Below, in pieces: positions 36,601 to 51,600 of a stretch of 64,000 bases of DNA. Numbering within the stretch: position 1 is the first letter of the stretch; each line of letters opens with the position of its first letter. Origin of the DNA: Phoronis australis (Eukaryota; Phoronida; Phoronidae); assembly GCA_002633005.1 (NCBI GenBank), contig NMRA01000094.1, forward strand, positions 304,652 through 368,651. The letters are read 5' to 3'. A program made the translations under genes and the position numbers. Below the pieces are notes generated by a model. The model saw nothing but the letters and a program-made list of their open reading frames with translations, ran no database searches and was not told the DNA's origin.

Positions 36601-39600
36601 ACACACCATCAACATGTTGACACTCAACTTACAAAGTCATCATGCAATACAAGAACACACAATCAACATGTTGACACTCAACTTACAAAGTCATCATACA
36701 ATACAAGTACACACCATCAACAAGTTGACACTCAACTTACAAAGTCATCATACAATACTTTACACACCATCAACACGTTGACACTCAACTTACAAAGTCA
36801 TCACACAATACTTTACACTAGACACTCTCAAAATTTGACTTTTCATGTCGAAGTCACAAAATAATGTGACTGTAGCACTATTATCTCCCCTGAGAGGGAT
36901 GTGCACACAGTGCAGGAACTACTACCAGAGTCTGGAACGTGATCCACCATCATGTAATAAACACAAAACAAGAATTTACCTACCTCTTCATAGTTTTGGT
37001 GAATGATATGTAAATGAAGTTCTCATAGCAGAGTTGGGCCCCGTCACCAATCTTATTCATGTTGTATGTACTAGTGGTGCCCCCTTGCACAGAACACGTC
37101 AGGTGTGGTTTGAGAGTAGGCTCATCCCATGCATAAGGCACAGACGATTGCGGTTTGATGAAAGTCTTCAGCTTCTCATCAGCAATGTTGCTTTGGTAAT
37201 AACGAATCTGGACCTAAAGTTTAATAGATATTATACGTTTTCAGCATTTCACACTTCACCTCAGCCCACTAAACAGTGTGTGAATACTGATCTCTCTAAC
37301 TTCACCTTCGGACATCCACTCCCACTCATGGTTGACAAAACTCATTTTTCCGTGCTACCTTTAGAAAGGCAGAAAGTAATCGATGTTTGATAGAAATATG
37401 ACACAAGACTCCCTCAAAATTTAACAATAGAGAGATCCATAATGACCAGTACACTAGTCAAAATTCAGGCTTCCAAGGGACATGTCTCAAATAGATGTGA
37501 ATGCAGCCCCCATTTTAGAAACAGTTGGATGCGATACTGTGTTTAAAATGTAAGATACGAACGATTACCTCAGAGTAGTTATCAATTCTGAAGGGAGGGG
37601 GCATCTGATCAGCGTCGGTGAACACAACAAAGAAGGTTGCCCCCTGTAGGACAGTCTCAACTCGAAGGAACAGTGGGTACATCTGGTCACCTCTGCAACA
37701 AAGTCACTAGTAAATAATTCAAACAAAGTAAGTCATAAAAGTACAGCCATATCAATCATTCTTTTGTTTTCAACAAAAACTTGTCAATTTTAGTTGTTAC
37801 AGCGTAAGAAATGCTCACAAATTTGAGAAATATAATGCTAGTAACTTCATTAAAGGTAGTCAGGAAAGTGACTGAAACCCATCATTACAATAAATGAAGC
37901 CACGAAAGCCAAATAAAACCACTAGGTGGCGCTCTTCTGCTTTGATTTGAGAATAAATCCAATGTGGTTCAGCAGCTGCACATTAGTGAATGAAGAGTAG
38001 TGACATGAAGCAGATAAGCCAACATCACAATCAGTGGAATCAATGAGCTAAACTCTAGGGTGTAAATTTATCTTGTAGTTAACTTTTTATTATAAAGTTA
38101 TACACTTTAAACTTGTCATAGTGAAATCTGGCCACACCTCATGTTGACATGAAATGAGTCTATCCTCTCAATCTGGAACCCTCCAGACCATCTACAATGT
38201 GGTGAGTCTGCCATGCGCACACACAACAGTTGATCAAGGTCGTGTCGTGGCCAGTGGAATGCCTGGCTACTATCTGGCAAGGCGGTGAAGTGACCTTCAG
38301 GCTTGAAAGTGACCTACATAGAAACACAAGGTATATCAGTCAAACAAAATTTAAATCATTCATGTGCTTAGTCCACTAAGCTGATCTCAGTGAGTCCAGG
38401 ACTGCTGCCAGCACACTAAGAAGACCTGAATGAGTCAGGGACTGTTGCTATCACACTAAGCAGACCTCAGTGAGTCGGGGACTGTTGCCAGTGCACAGGA
38501 TGAACTTGGATTCTTCATGGCTATCGTTTTAACTTTTAATACTGGACTATACGTAACGAGATTGACATGTTTTAAGAGAAAGTGAGTGAAACAAGAACTC
38601 TGGATGACTTTGCATTACAAAATGTGAGCATATAATCATTTTTGAATTTCCAGGTACTTTGATTGCAACATCAAGCAGACAATCATTTTCGATGTAATTT
38701 GATTGTAACACCTAGCAGACATTCATTTTCAAAGTTATGCTTTTCATGAAAGGTGAACCTTCATCAAAGAGACAACTCACCCTCTCCATCACCAGGTGTC
38801 GCTGGGCAAAGGCCAGTTTATGACAGGTTCTGTTCTCTAGTTGAAACCGCGGTGAAAATGTCACGATCTTGGTGTCTTGGTAATGCCCTCTACCCTGACG
38901 CACGTCAATACCAATTGTGTATACCCTGCAACAAGCCACTTACATAACTCATTCGACTATCAAAACTGACATTAAGTGTCTATAAAAACACAATTAAGTT
39001 AAAGACACGCCCCATATAACAAACAGTAAACAACTGAACTAGGAATAACCTTGTTGAGCTGCCTTGTGGTAGATTCAAATGGCAAACTCTGACATGTGTA
39101 TGAAACAAATTGAATCATTATTTTCACTGCTCCTTGGCTGTAAGACAAACTTCAACACACATATATCTATNCTAAGCAGACCTCAGTGAGTCGGGGACTG
39201 TTGCCAGTGCACAGGATGAACTTGGATTCTTCATGGCTATTGTTTTAACTTTTAATACTGGACTATACGTAACGAGATTGACATGTTTTAAGAGAAAGTG
39301 AGTGAAACAAGAACTCTGAATGACTTTGCATTACAAAATGTGAGCATATAATCATTTTTGAATTTCCAGGTACTTTGATTGCAACATCAAGCAGACAATC
39401 ATTTTCGATGTAATTTGATTGAAACACCTAGCAGACATTCATTTTCAAAGTTATGCTTTTCATGAAAGGTGAATCTTCATCAAAGAGACAACTCACCCTC
39501 TCCATCACCAGGTGTCGCTGGGCAAAGGCCAGTTTATGACAGGTTCTGTTCTCTAGTTGAAACCGCGGTGAAAATGTCACGATCTTGGTGTCTTGGTAAT

Positions 39601-42600
39601 GCCCTCTACCCTGACGCACGTCAATACCAATTGTGTATACCCTGCAACAAGCCACTTACATAACTCATTCGACTATCAAAACTGACATTAAGTGTCTATA
39701 AAAACACAATTAAGTTAAAGACACGCCCCATATAACAAACAGTAAACAACTGAACTAGGAATAACCTTGTTGAGCTGCCTTGTGGTAGATTCAAATGGCA
39801 AACTCTGACATGTGTATGAAACAAATTGAATCATTATTTTCACTGCTCCTTGGCTGTAAGACAAACTTCAACACACATATATCTATTCTTTAGATATTCA
39901 ACCAACTAAATTTGTTAAAAAGAGTAAATAAGGAACTACAAAATCCCAGAGTTTCTACACAAATCTAAAACAGTCACCTCCTGAGACATTACACTAACTA
40001 TTTAGGCCAAGCTCCACTCCCACTCTCCATACTGAATCCATCACACCATATCATACTAACCATTCAGGTCTGTTAGAGTCAGACTCTACCCTCAGTCTCC
40101 TCATACCTATACCACTCTCCACACTGAATCCATCACACCATGTTATACTAACCATTCAGGTCTGTTAGAGTCAGACTCTACCCTCAGTCACCTCATACCT
40201 ATACCACTCTCCATATTGAATCCATCACACCATGTTATACTAACCATTCAGGTCTGTTAGAGTCAGACTCTACCGTCAGTCTCCTCATACCTATACCACT
40301 CTCCATACTGAATCCATCACATCATATCATACTAACCATTCAGGTCTGTTAGAGTCAGACTCTACCCTCAGTCTCCTCATACCTATACCACTCTCCATAC
40401 TGAATCTGTTACACCACTTAGGCAGAGTGCTGGAGCCGTGGACTGAACGCCCAAGTCTCATGGAACACCTGAAGAAAAAGAAACAAGTAGACTCAGGTAA
40501 CCATGAAGTACCAATAGCAGTTTTTAACATGATTGGTTACACAACATAATAACGGTAAAATCTTATTAATTCAGTTTTCTTGCTTTTTATATGCAACACC
40601 AGATTCACTTTTAAGGTCTGTACCATAACTACCATTAAATGTTGTGAACACATTTAGCCATTCTCAACAATGCAAGATGCCCTTGAAAATGAGAAAAGTG
40701 CAATTGTCACAGTTATCTTTATTCACAGTTGGTGACATTTTATCACAGTTACTATGACATAGCGCTAAGTTAGTTTAGCAAGAAAAAAAAGAAGTTGGAT
40801 TATAGCACTTAAAGTCAACAAATTAATGCAAGTAACAGATTTTCAGAACATCAATAGCTCTTCAGAAAACGCAACTGATAGCCTATTAGACTACCTTACT
40901 GTGCTTGGGTAGTATGTTTTGGAAAAACAAAATCCGTTGAACACAAGGAGCTTCTTTATTATAACTGATGATTTTTATTTCGTTTCTCTCATAAATTGGA
41001 AACAGTAATAGATGTCCCAAAGGGCAATGGTACAACAGTTGACATAGATTTTTCCAGTTAGAAGCTTGTATTCTTTTTTAATTGCATTTGAAAGGCAAAT
41101 TCTGCACGCTACACTTGTTTGCCTGACATCCCTGTTACCCCCTTCATTAGATGTCATCTACAGTATTTCACACCCATGTTATGTCCCACAGGGAATGTTG
41201 CCAGCTGTTTCTGTGGTAGTATTAATGTATCAGCACCAGTGTTTTGAAATATTACGTGGGATTTTACTTAATATGTCTCTTATACAATTCCGATGTATGA
41301 CAGAAATGAAATGAAGGCCATCAGTAATGAAAAGTGTGTTCAATGGATTTTCCCTTGTCATAGACTACCGTGTATAACATGACTCAATAAAACACTAAAG
41401 GACGTTAGATCATTCCTAACATGTAGAATAGAAGATCCTATGAGCTGGTAGTGAACTCACAGGAAAGGTGCATCCTTGTCTGAGTAGCTGAACAGCAGTG
41501 GTACTACACTCCTTGCCACTTCGTGTTCCTCACACTGACCTGCTGCCTCACTTCGGCCACCATCCTGTCTGAACAATAGGGGGAGCCCCGACTTGTTCAC
41601 TAGCCAGAAGGGGGCACTAACAAACAACTGAAAATTCAGAAGTGTAGAGTGTGTTGAAACAACAATTTGTCTCAACAAGGCTACAAAATGATTAATTAGT
41701 AAATTATAAGAAAATACTGGTCAGGATTATTTTTTAGTTACACTCACAAATACCCAAGATATCTACCAAGTAAGCTGCTTGCTAAAATTCAATACTTTGT
41801 AGTACTTACTATATAAACCAACACCTCTACAAACATCCATTGACAGATATTGGTAAAATCAAGGTTTTTGACAATTCGAATGATTCACAGGACCCAATAC
41901 AATAAAGCATGAAATAATTTAATATCAATGCTGAAATGTCCATTTTCCTCTTGGCTAACTGCACCTTCAGAGCTCCTCCCTTCCTGCCTTCTATTCGTAC
42001 ATTCAGCTGCAGCAGACGGTCTTTACGGTCTTGCAAGTTAATGAAGGCCAGGTAATCAGTGGTACCAGGGGGGATAATCAGCTCTTTACAGTGTGGTAAA
42101 TTCTCAATGAAGATGCCCAGCTCTAAAGCTTGGCGGAGGTCAGCCTAGAATAGACAAGAGAGATCATGAAACAATCAGTGGTCCCAGACGAGATAACCAG
42201 TTCTTGCAGTATGGCAGATCATAACACAGTTGATCTTAAGAAGTTGGTAGAGTACAACCACAGTGGCATAGTAAAGCGAAACGTCTAAACAACACTGTGA
42301 ACCTCAAGAACCACTTACTGAAGGTAATGCCGCCTTTTTACTTGGTTTTATCCGACCACTGATGTCTGTGTCCTTGAGATAGAAGTGCAACTCAATCGGA
42401 AGTAGGTTGACAATGACAACAGGGGGAGTTAGCGTAATACTGTGTCCCGCAAGTAAGTCCGATTGGTCAACTTGGGCACTCGCTACAGACCGCTTGCTGG
42501 TAGTGTGATATGGGTAGTTCTCTTTAGTAACAGAGACACAGAACCTAGTGGGGGTGAGAAAACTGCAGTTACAGGTCATACGTGAATGTATTGTAAATTA

Positions 42601-45600
42601 TTACATGACTGTACATTTAATTAGAATCCAGACAGAGATAAAGTTGGAAGACATATCAGTCTAAGGTTGCTGAAGACATGGTGAAGGAGAGCAAACAAGA
42701 ATACGGGGACTCGCGACAAGGAATGCTTTAGGATTTTAAATCTGAGAATCAAAGATTTTGATCTATTCAAATGTTCAGTAACAGGGATCAGACTTGACAC
42801 TTTTATGAACACGTACTGAATAAAGAAAGGTTTTTTAAAATGGGTCGAACAGCACAGTATAATGAATGCAATGAAAACCCCACAGACTTATTTTAAATAA
42901 AACAGTCTACATCACACATTTTAAATAAAACAGTCTACATCACACATTTTAAATAAAACAGTCTACATCACACATTTTAACCAATCAACTAGGTTAGAAA
43001 AAAATTTCATGCTAAGCACATGCATCACGTAAACTATCGCCATCCAGAAGTCATTACCTGTAAGTGGATTTTTCACCACCCGACGTGTCGCAGTGTCGCA
43101 GACTGTCTCGGACCTCCCTAGCTTTCACAACATCTCGCCACTCTATTGGTTGGTCACAGAAGCCCACTGACCAATTGGTGGGTCGAACCCAGATGCGACA
43201 GCCGACATACTGCAGAGGTACTGGCATGGAAGAGTGTGCCTCTAGGGCCATACACGTGGCTTTGTCTGAAGGTTGAGAATTTCTTTAATGTGACATTGAA
43301 ATTAAATAGCACTACTGAGAAACTATACATCAGTCACTGCATAACTGTATAACTACGCAACTGCATACCAGTACCGCATAACTGTATACCCGTACTGCAT
43401 AACTATATATCAGTACTGCATAACTACATACCTGTACTGCATAACTGTATACCCGTACTCCATAACTATGAATCCGTACTGCATAACTACATACCTGTAC
43501 TGCATAACTATACATCAGTACCGCATAACTACAAACCCGTACTGCATAACTATATATCCGTACTGCATAACTTAATACGACGGTCATTTTTAATTTTGAA
43601 CTTAATAATTGAAATGGTTCATGTTCTACTGAATAACATACGTCTTCCATGATCTAATTTGTTGTGAAAAGCAAGTCATATCTGAATCAGGTAATGGCAC
43701 ATAACTGTGTTTCACACAACTCATATCTGAATCAGGTAATGGCACATAACTGTGTTTCACACAAGTCATATCTGAATCAGGTAATGGCACATAACTGTGT
43801 TTCACACAAGTCATATCTGAATCAGGTAATGGCACATAACTGTGTTTCACACAAGTCATATCTGAATCAGGTAATGGCACATAACTGTGTTTCACACAAG
43901 TCATATCTGAATCAGGTAATGGCACATAACTGTGTTTCACACAAGTCATATCTGAATCAGGTAATGGCACATAACTGTGTTTCACACTTTAGAGGCCCAC
44001 ACATACACATTCTTTTAACCAAGAATTACTTTCCATTCTTAACCATAAGAAACCTTCATGCATAACAGCATGTTTTCAAGTTGGAGACAAAATCCACATT
44101 AGTTTGGTTTGTTTATGTTTTGTTGTAATACCTGGTGACAAACACATAATAGATTATGAATTAAAAGTTGGCTAATAGTTGTATACAACGTGCCCGACTA
44201 TAATCAAAATTTGACGGTCAGCACACCTGTCCTTAGTTCTTACCAGTCTGGTGCATGTCTTCCAGTTTAATCTCAATCTGTTCATTCAGTCCATTGTACA
44301 CCATCAGTGCAGACCGTACGGTAATAACTTTACGAGCATTGTCCTTCAACTTGACGGAGAATACAATGCGTGCAGATGGCAGCAGGGAAAACTGGGAAGA
44401 AAATTAGTGTACTATCAGTGTATGAGATGACAAAAGTAGCCGTATAATGGTAATGTGTTGGTGTGAATTGTGAAGAGAGGTATTAGTTAGTGGAGTTTGC
44501 AATAATAAGTATACTTATAAATAATCATACTTAATATGAAAACTTTACATGATGTGACCATGCTGACTCTCATGTAACTATCCATTCAAACACAGTAAAA
44601 GCAACTGATAAGTACACTTCATGCATAAATGCCTTTAATTTGATGAATGATGTTGAATTCTGTCTTTAATTGCCTTTAGAACTTTCTATTGAGAACACAG
44701 AACACAATTACTGCCCAAAGTTCTTTAAGAAAAAGTAATTTGTAACGTTATGATTTCTCAAACAAAAATTTAGTAGTAACTTGGTATTGGAGAAAATTTC
44801 TCACACATTGAAAGAGTTCACATGACAGAAATGACGTTAATGTAAGATCACTACTTAAAAGTCACTCACAATCTGTGTCGATGTTTTCTTTTGTGGCAGA
44901 GTGTTCCTAAAGTAGGTGCCTACTTTGTCCACGGAGATGGGACTGACCTTCTCAAACCCAGACACCTTGACTACCAGTTGGTGAGTCTTCAGCTCATGGG
45001 TGGTCTGGTGGGAAATTAGAAGATTACATTTAAACCATTACACTCCAGCCAGGGACCCATTTTGCAACCTTTGGCAGTAAAAAACTGTTACATTACACTC
45101 CCATCCAAACATGACTTTAGTAACCTGAGTTTGAAATAGGCAGTGTAATATTGCTTTTAGGTTTAGGTAACAATTGTCATCTTCAAGTGCAATTGCTTCA
45201 CGAGTTCAAGTAACATCCACAAGGTTTTTCCAAGCACTCCCAAACTACCAAACACCTCCTACTTACTACAGACATGAGTGTATTATGCTTCCCTGGTACA
45301 AGTGTCTCTCCAGGTAGTCCCAAACTTTACCAACCACCTCTAAGTGCAATTGCTTCACGGGTTTAAGTAACATCCACAAAATCTCCCTACAAGTAGTCCC
45401 AAACTTTATCAAATGCTTCCTACCTTATGCCTGATCTTGTCCTTCTCCTCAAACATAAACGGTATTTCATCACCAGGCAGGACAATTGTCCAATCAGATT
45501 CCTGAACTGACACCAGAGTTGGCAGCGTCTTATTCGTAGCTCTAAAACAGGTAGTGAACATTACTAGAAAACAGTATACTAACACTGTGATGGTCAGGGC

Positions 45601-48600
45601 AAATAAAAAATATTATGCAATACAACCAAATATCTCACGCAACAACTTTGTATTAAAAACGATCACTTTGCCTGCAGTCAAAAACAGTAAAAATGGCCAC
45701 TAGGTGGTGCAAACTATGTCGAATCCATCTGAAAACGGGAGGATAGCGTCATCGCACTAATAGGTGCCTACATACAAAATTTCATGAAAATCCGTTCAGG
45801 ACTTTTGAAGATATAAAGGTAAGCGTAAATAACTAAAATTGCCACTAGGGGGCACATCGGTAGTCGGATCCGTCCAAAAGTCGTCATCTGCCGTTGTTAA
45901 CATCATATAAATATACTTACATAATTTCGTAAAGATCCTGTGAACGGTTTAGGAGATATAGCCATAGGCGCAAAAGAAACAAAACTGCCATCAGGATGCG
46001 CCACAGTAGTCGAAATCGTTGGAAAATCATTGTCAACCGTCCTCTACATAGTAAGCATATACATGCCAATTTTCACAATCATCCTTTGAGCGGTTTGGTT
46101 GATAGAGGGGTGGACGCACAAAAACAGACTCGAAAACACTAAAAATGGTCACAACGTCGAATCCATCTGAAAACAGGAGGATAGCGTCATCTCACTAATA
46201 GGTGCCGACGTACCAAATTTCCTGAAAATGCGTTCAGGACTTTTGAAGATACAAAGGTAAGCGTAAAAAACTAAAATTACCACTAGGGGGCACAACGGTA
46301 GACGGATCCGTCCGAAAGTTCGCACATGCCGTCCCATTCATGAATGGAACAAATGTGCCAAATTTCATGAACGTATGTCAAAGGGTTTTGGAGATAAAGC
46401 AGCGGACGCCGGACGGATGCCGCTCGGACGGACGGCATAATGCGTCCACAAAATATGTGGGCGCATAAAAATGGATTTAAACCAGAATCTACAAAGCCAG
46501 TAGAAATTGATTTTTGTTTAACATTCATCTGCCATTCACTGAGTATTGTGACCATGTTCTTTTACTAAAATTTAGCCCAGAACAAAACGTAAGTACCAAT
46601 ACTATTTATTACCAAATTTCATTTAAAATATGCACAAAATGTCCAAGATAACAACTCAAAAAGCTGTAATTTACAGTTTTTTAAATTATATAATTTTCAT
46701 TTTCATCACACGTGCTATTTTTGATAGGTCCTCATGCAAAATTAGAAAAGTTTTCTCAAAGTATTTGTGAGACATGATGTTGACAATGTAGCCAAATGTG
46801 TGAGATATGATGTTGACAATGTAGCCAAATGTGTGAGATATGATGTTGACAATGTAGCCAAATGTGTGAGATATGATGTTGACAAAGTAGCCAAATGTGT
46901 GAGATATGATGCTGACAATGTAGCCAAATGTGTGAGATATGATGTTGACAATGTAGCCAAATTTGGACAATTTACTTAGATCCTACAAAACAATGCTTCT
47001 ATTTTACCGTGACTCTGCATTGGAGACAATGGTGGTGAAGGACAGTTTACATCCAGTCTCATTCCTGAGTGAGTATGGGATGAAGGGATCCCTGCGTCTG
47101 CAGACAATATCAGAGAGATTGGTTTCATCAGACACACCTTCGCTGGCAGGAGACCTATGGATAATAAGAATGGCCCTAAATGTAAAATATCACCAATTTC
47201 GGAGCCAACATGGAGGACAAGTGAAATCATATTTTCTCATTTTTACCTTTAGTTAAAAGATAATGTAACAACAAAGTAACCCTTTCTGTGTTCAAAATCT
47301 ATTACCATGGTTACCATAGACAACATTTTGAAACATTGTGGACATTCACTGCATTACAAACCCTTGCAAAATAAAAGTAAAATGATTTTATAACAAGAGC
47401 AATTTTGGCAATTATTTTTGTCCGAATACTAATTACTTCCACAGATAACTAAATGAATCAAAGTGAATCTTGCTACACAGATGTACACCGAGTACATGTG
47501 AGTGCACTTTACAAGTCTGGCATCTACTTCAGCCAGAAATAGTCGAATATAACCTGCCCCATTTTCAGCACCAGTTTTTTTACACTGAATAACAGGCATC
47601 AAATTAGTTGTCACAATGTGGGCACGATATATCCGACTACTGTCCTTCAGCCTACAGAATAAACAGCTGTCTTGTAAAGGTGGACAAACTTCTGAGTACT
47701 ATGAATAACTGTGGTCTATTTACTAACATGATGATAATTTGGAAAAATCACCATGACTGGCTTGGTAAAGTCGTTTTGTACATAATTTATCTGTAAGGTT
47801 TTCATTGTCATATGCATAAATACAAGACTCCTTGATCGATTTAATCCTTATTCAACTGTTACATTAACACTTCCATGTCAGTTGGTCAGAGGAATCTTCC
47901 AGTCATCACGTGAACTTTTGATAAAAACTACAGGAGAGTTATAGACAAGTGTAGACATGTCACTTCAATCACTGAATAATAAAAGGCCAGCTCTCCCTTC
48001 ATCCTTTGATTCAGCAACAGTTTGACAAGATTAATCTTACCTGTCCTTTGTTGATGTGTTCAACTTATAATAATCATCTGTCCAAGTCTTCTTAGTCTTA
48101 GCATATTGGTCAAGTAGAGCTGATGTCAGGTTGACATTCAACACTTCACGGCCTGACAAGAATGAATATAATAACACTTATTGTAGTTGAATATCAAGTA
48201 GACCTGGTGTCAAGCCGACATTCAACACTTAACAGCCTGACAAAAATGAATATAATTATCACACTTATTGTAGTTGAATATCAAGTAGACCTGGTGTCAG
48301 GCTGACATTCAACACTTCACGACCTGACAAAAATGAAAACAATACACTTAATATACCGGGTAGTTGAACATCAAGTATAGTAAGAGTGCTATGTAAGAAG
48401 CTATCTCTAGTTGAGCACAGTCTGAGACCATAACAGCTACATTGCAGTACACTATAATTGAGCACATAATAAGAACATATTCCGTTAACATGATTTGTGG
48501 TAAGTCTCTGCCCACACACGATGATGGCACATGACTGACAGCTATCACTTTGTACATTAATCACATGCTACTATGGGAACTTTTCATATTGGCGCTCTCT

Positions 48601-51600
48601 AGAATGAGAGTACAAAAGCGACTCGCTAAATACCCATTTGGATGCATATAGTTTATACTCCCATCTCAACATTGTTGTTATGTCAGGAATTGTTTTGAAA
48701 ATGTTTCACCTTTGCATGATGGGCTATCAAAAATTGGACTTTTATGATTTTCATGACAAAGCTTTAAATTTGCATAAAACAAACACAAAATGACATTTAA
48801 GAAAACTAGAACTGACAATGATTTGGCTACCTCACCCCAAACATTTATAACAAAAAAAAAATGATTAATGTGATATGGACACCTTTGTTTTGCTGCAATG
48901 AACCTTTTTTGCTAAATTTCACAACACAGACATGGTTACATGACTCAATCAATAACAGATTGGAAAAATTACAAAATCAAATTCAAAAGGCTCAGTCTCT
49001 ACCTTCAGAAAATAATACTTTTGCTCAGTTAAAATTAATAGATTTCTGGATGTCACAGGAGGCAACTTGTACACTAACAATTGGCCTTGAATACATGTGG
49101 CTCAGCCGCGCTGCTGAAGAAAATCTATTCGCTAACTGTTCCAATAATGCACCAATTTTAAAAATTTGAAGACAACTGATGTTTACTTTTCAACAAGTCT
49201 TTTTGGTCGTTTGCCTTACTTATTGTTCATTTTTTGACCATGAAACTCATGCTTAACAAGTACGTTGTTACGATGGCAATTATCTCATCCAACACACATT
49301 TGGCCAAGCCCATGAACAGTGACTAGGTCACTTAAATCTATCATAGTGCCATCAAGCCTTTGATGTGCCGATTTCTGCAACTGGACTACCATGACCATGA
49401 CCCCAACTATGGCACATTTTAAGCAACACAACTCTGGCCAATCAGGGTTAACATGCTCTGGCAAGGCAGAAATTTTTAGATACAGACCAAAGCATGTCCA
49501 CTGACCCAATATAACCATTAGACAAAGGTTTACAATACTAGGTTGCTCACAAAGGTTGCCTTGTGTTCATATTTAGGGTCTGCAAGACAGGTTACCCATC
49601 TGTAAAAAAGCAAGGAGTCTACTGACTATACACACTCCTGTTACTTTGTATTTCTAAATTTTGTTTGCTTGTTAACAAGTGATTGGGTCGCAGAAGAGTC
49701 ATGAGAGAGCACACAACACTTGAGTCAGTTATGGATCTAATTTGTAAACCAGTAGTTCTAATGGCTAGCTATCTGCCCTGATGGACACTACTATGGCATA
49801 AGAAATGTTAAGAGGTTAGTTTGAACAAGATAACAAGACTAAAGTTTGGATTGCTTTCTGACATATTTGAGATATTGGTAAAACAACCAGGATGTACTAA
49901 GAAGATTTATTGGAATGTTCAAAATGACTTCTAGCTGGAGATAAAAGCTAGTTGTTTCAGTTATTATCTGGCAGACATTAGAAAGAGCTTCAACAATTTG
50001 CATGTGAAAAGCATTTGCCCCTGTCAGCACCATTGTGGCAAAACCTGGTGTTTAAAGTTTGAACACAGTGAATGGAAAAAACCCAGCTTCAGAGGTCATA
50101 TGCAGAAGGCAGTACATCAGCCAAACAGGGAATTCGTGACAGCTGTCCAGAACAGACTGTATTAAATTCTGTTGCATTTCTCTGCCTGCAGCAGTTGAAC
50201 CTGACAGGAAACCAGTCAAGCGTAACATTAAACACCAAGGTGTTGGTGGTAATGGGCAATTAAAGTAGATAAATAATCTACCATTAAAAGGGAAGGCATG
50301 CTTCATTTGACCAGAGTTTTTGTTATTTGTTTGATACACAAGAGATACAGTTGAGTCCACTTAATGTCATACAACCCGCTAATAGAATATCCCGGTCATT
50401 GTTATGAAATGTTAAAAAGTGGATTTCTCATCAAACCCATGTAAAACAACCCACGTCATGTCAAGATTTATTGTTATTCCCAGATATTGTCCTTAAAGAT
50501 CTGTGAAATTAATTCTCACCGGCTTATCAGCGTGTGTGCCTTCCTTTTTCATCATAAATTCATTTGCCTTTTATCGGATCTTGGTGCCCAGGATAAAAAT
50601 CAGTCGTTTCCTGTTTACCTGTTTTACTCCGAGACTCTCCATTTAGTATGATTACCTGATAAGAGTGGTTAGGATCGTCACGACCAAGTCGACCCTTTAT
50701 AGAATACTCTGATAAAAAATATCCTCATAATTATCATAATTTATGCCAAAAGAAAGGTTATGACATTAAGGTGGCTCCATTGTACTTTTTTAAATATTTA
50801 ATAACACACAGGAAATTGTTCCTATGAAGATACAGAGGCAAACGTAAAAACTAAAATTACCACTAGGGGGCACACCAGTAGTCAGGTCTGTCCGAAATTT
50901 GTCGTCATCCGTTGTCAGCTTTATAGGAACACATCTGCCAAATCTCATCAAGACTCTAGAATTTTAAAAATGGCCACCAGATGGTGCAGCATTGTCAAAG
51001 CCGTCTGAAAATGGAAATTTCAATTTAAGGCTCTTTAATAGAAACCTATTAGCCAGGGGGTACAGCGGTAGTCAGACAGCTTCGAAATTCACCGTCATCC
51101 GTCATCAACTTCATAGGAACGCATCTGCCAAATCTCATCAATATCCTGTGAGGGGTTTAGGAGATACAGCTGTAGACGCCGGACGCTCAGACAGAGATTA
51201 CGGTAATATGCACCCACATATAAATATGTGGGCGCATAAAAACAATATCAAAGTCAAACTTGCACGCTAATTCCTTATCTCTGTCATTGCTTGGACAAAT
51301 AAGTTGGAAACGCAACATATAGCCACAATGTGATTACGAGGCAGGTTGAAAATTGCCAAATGTTTTTTAAGAACGAGTTTTGTATCAAAAATAATCTGCC
51401 GTAAATCACTCAACCGTGTCCAGTAAGTATCACGGCGTGGTGTTGGGTAATAACATTGCATGATGCAGGCTATATGAGCTCCCAAGGTACGTTATTAGTG
51501 CAAAGGTCACCTATTTGCAGAATTTTTGTTTTCACACTTACAATTTGCCGTTGAATACAAGTGCACTCTGTTTAGCCTAGATGACAATTGTCGTTTAGTT

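Noticed and set aside
43626-44065. 119- and 133-codon repeat proteins on both strands
   Set aside because: 45-bp minisatellite, intronic, open in both directions because of the period.
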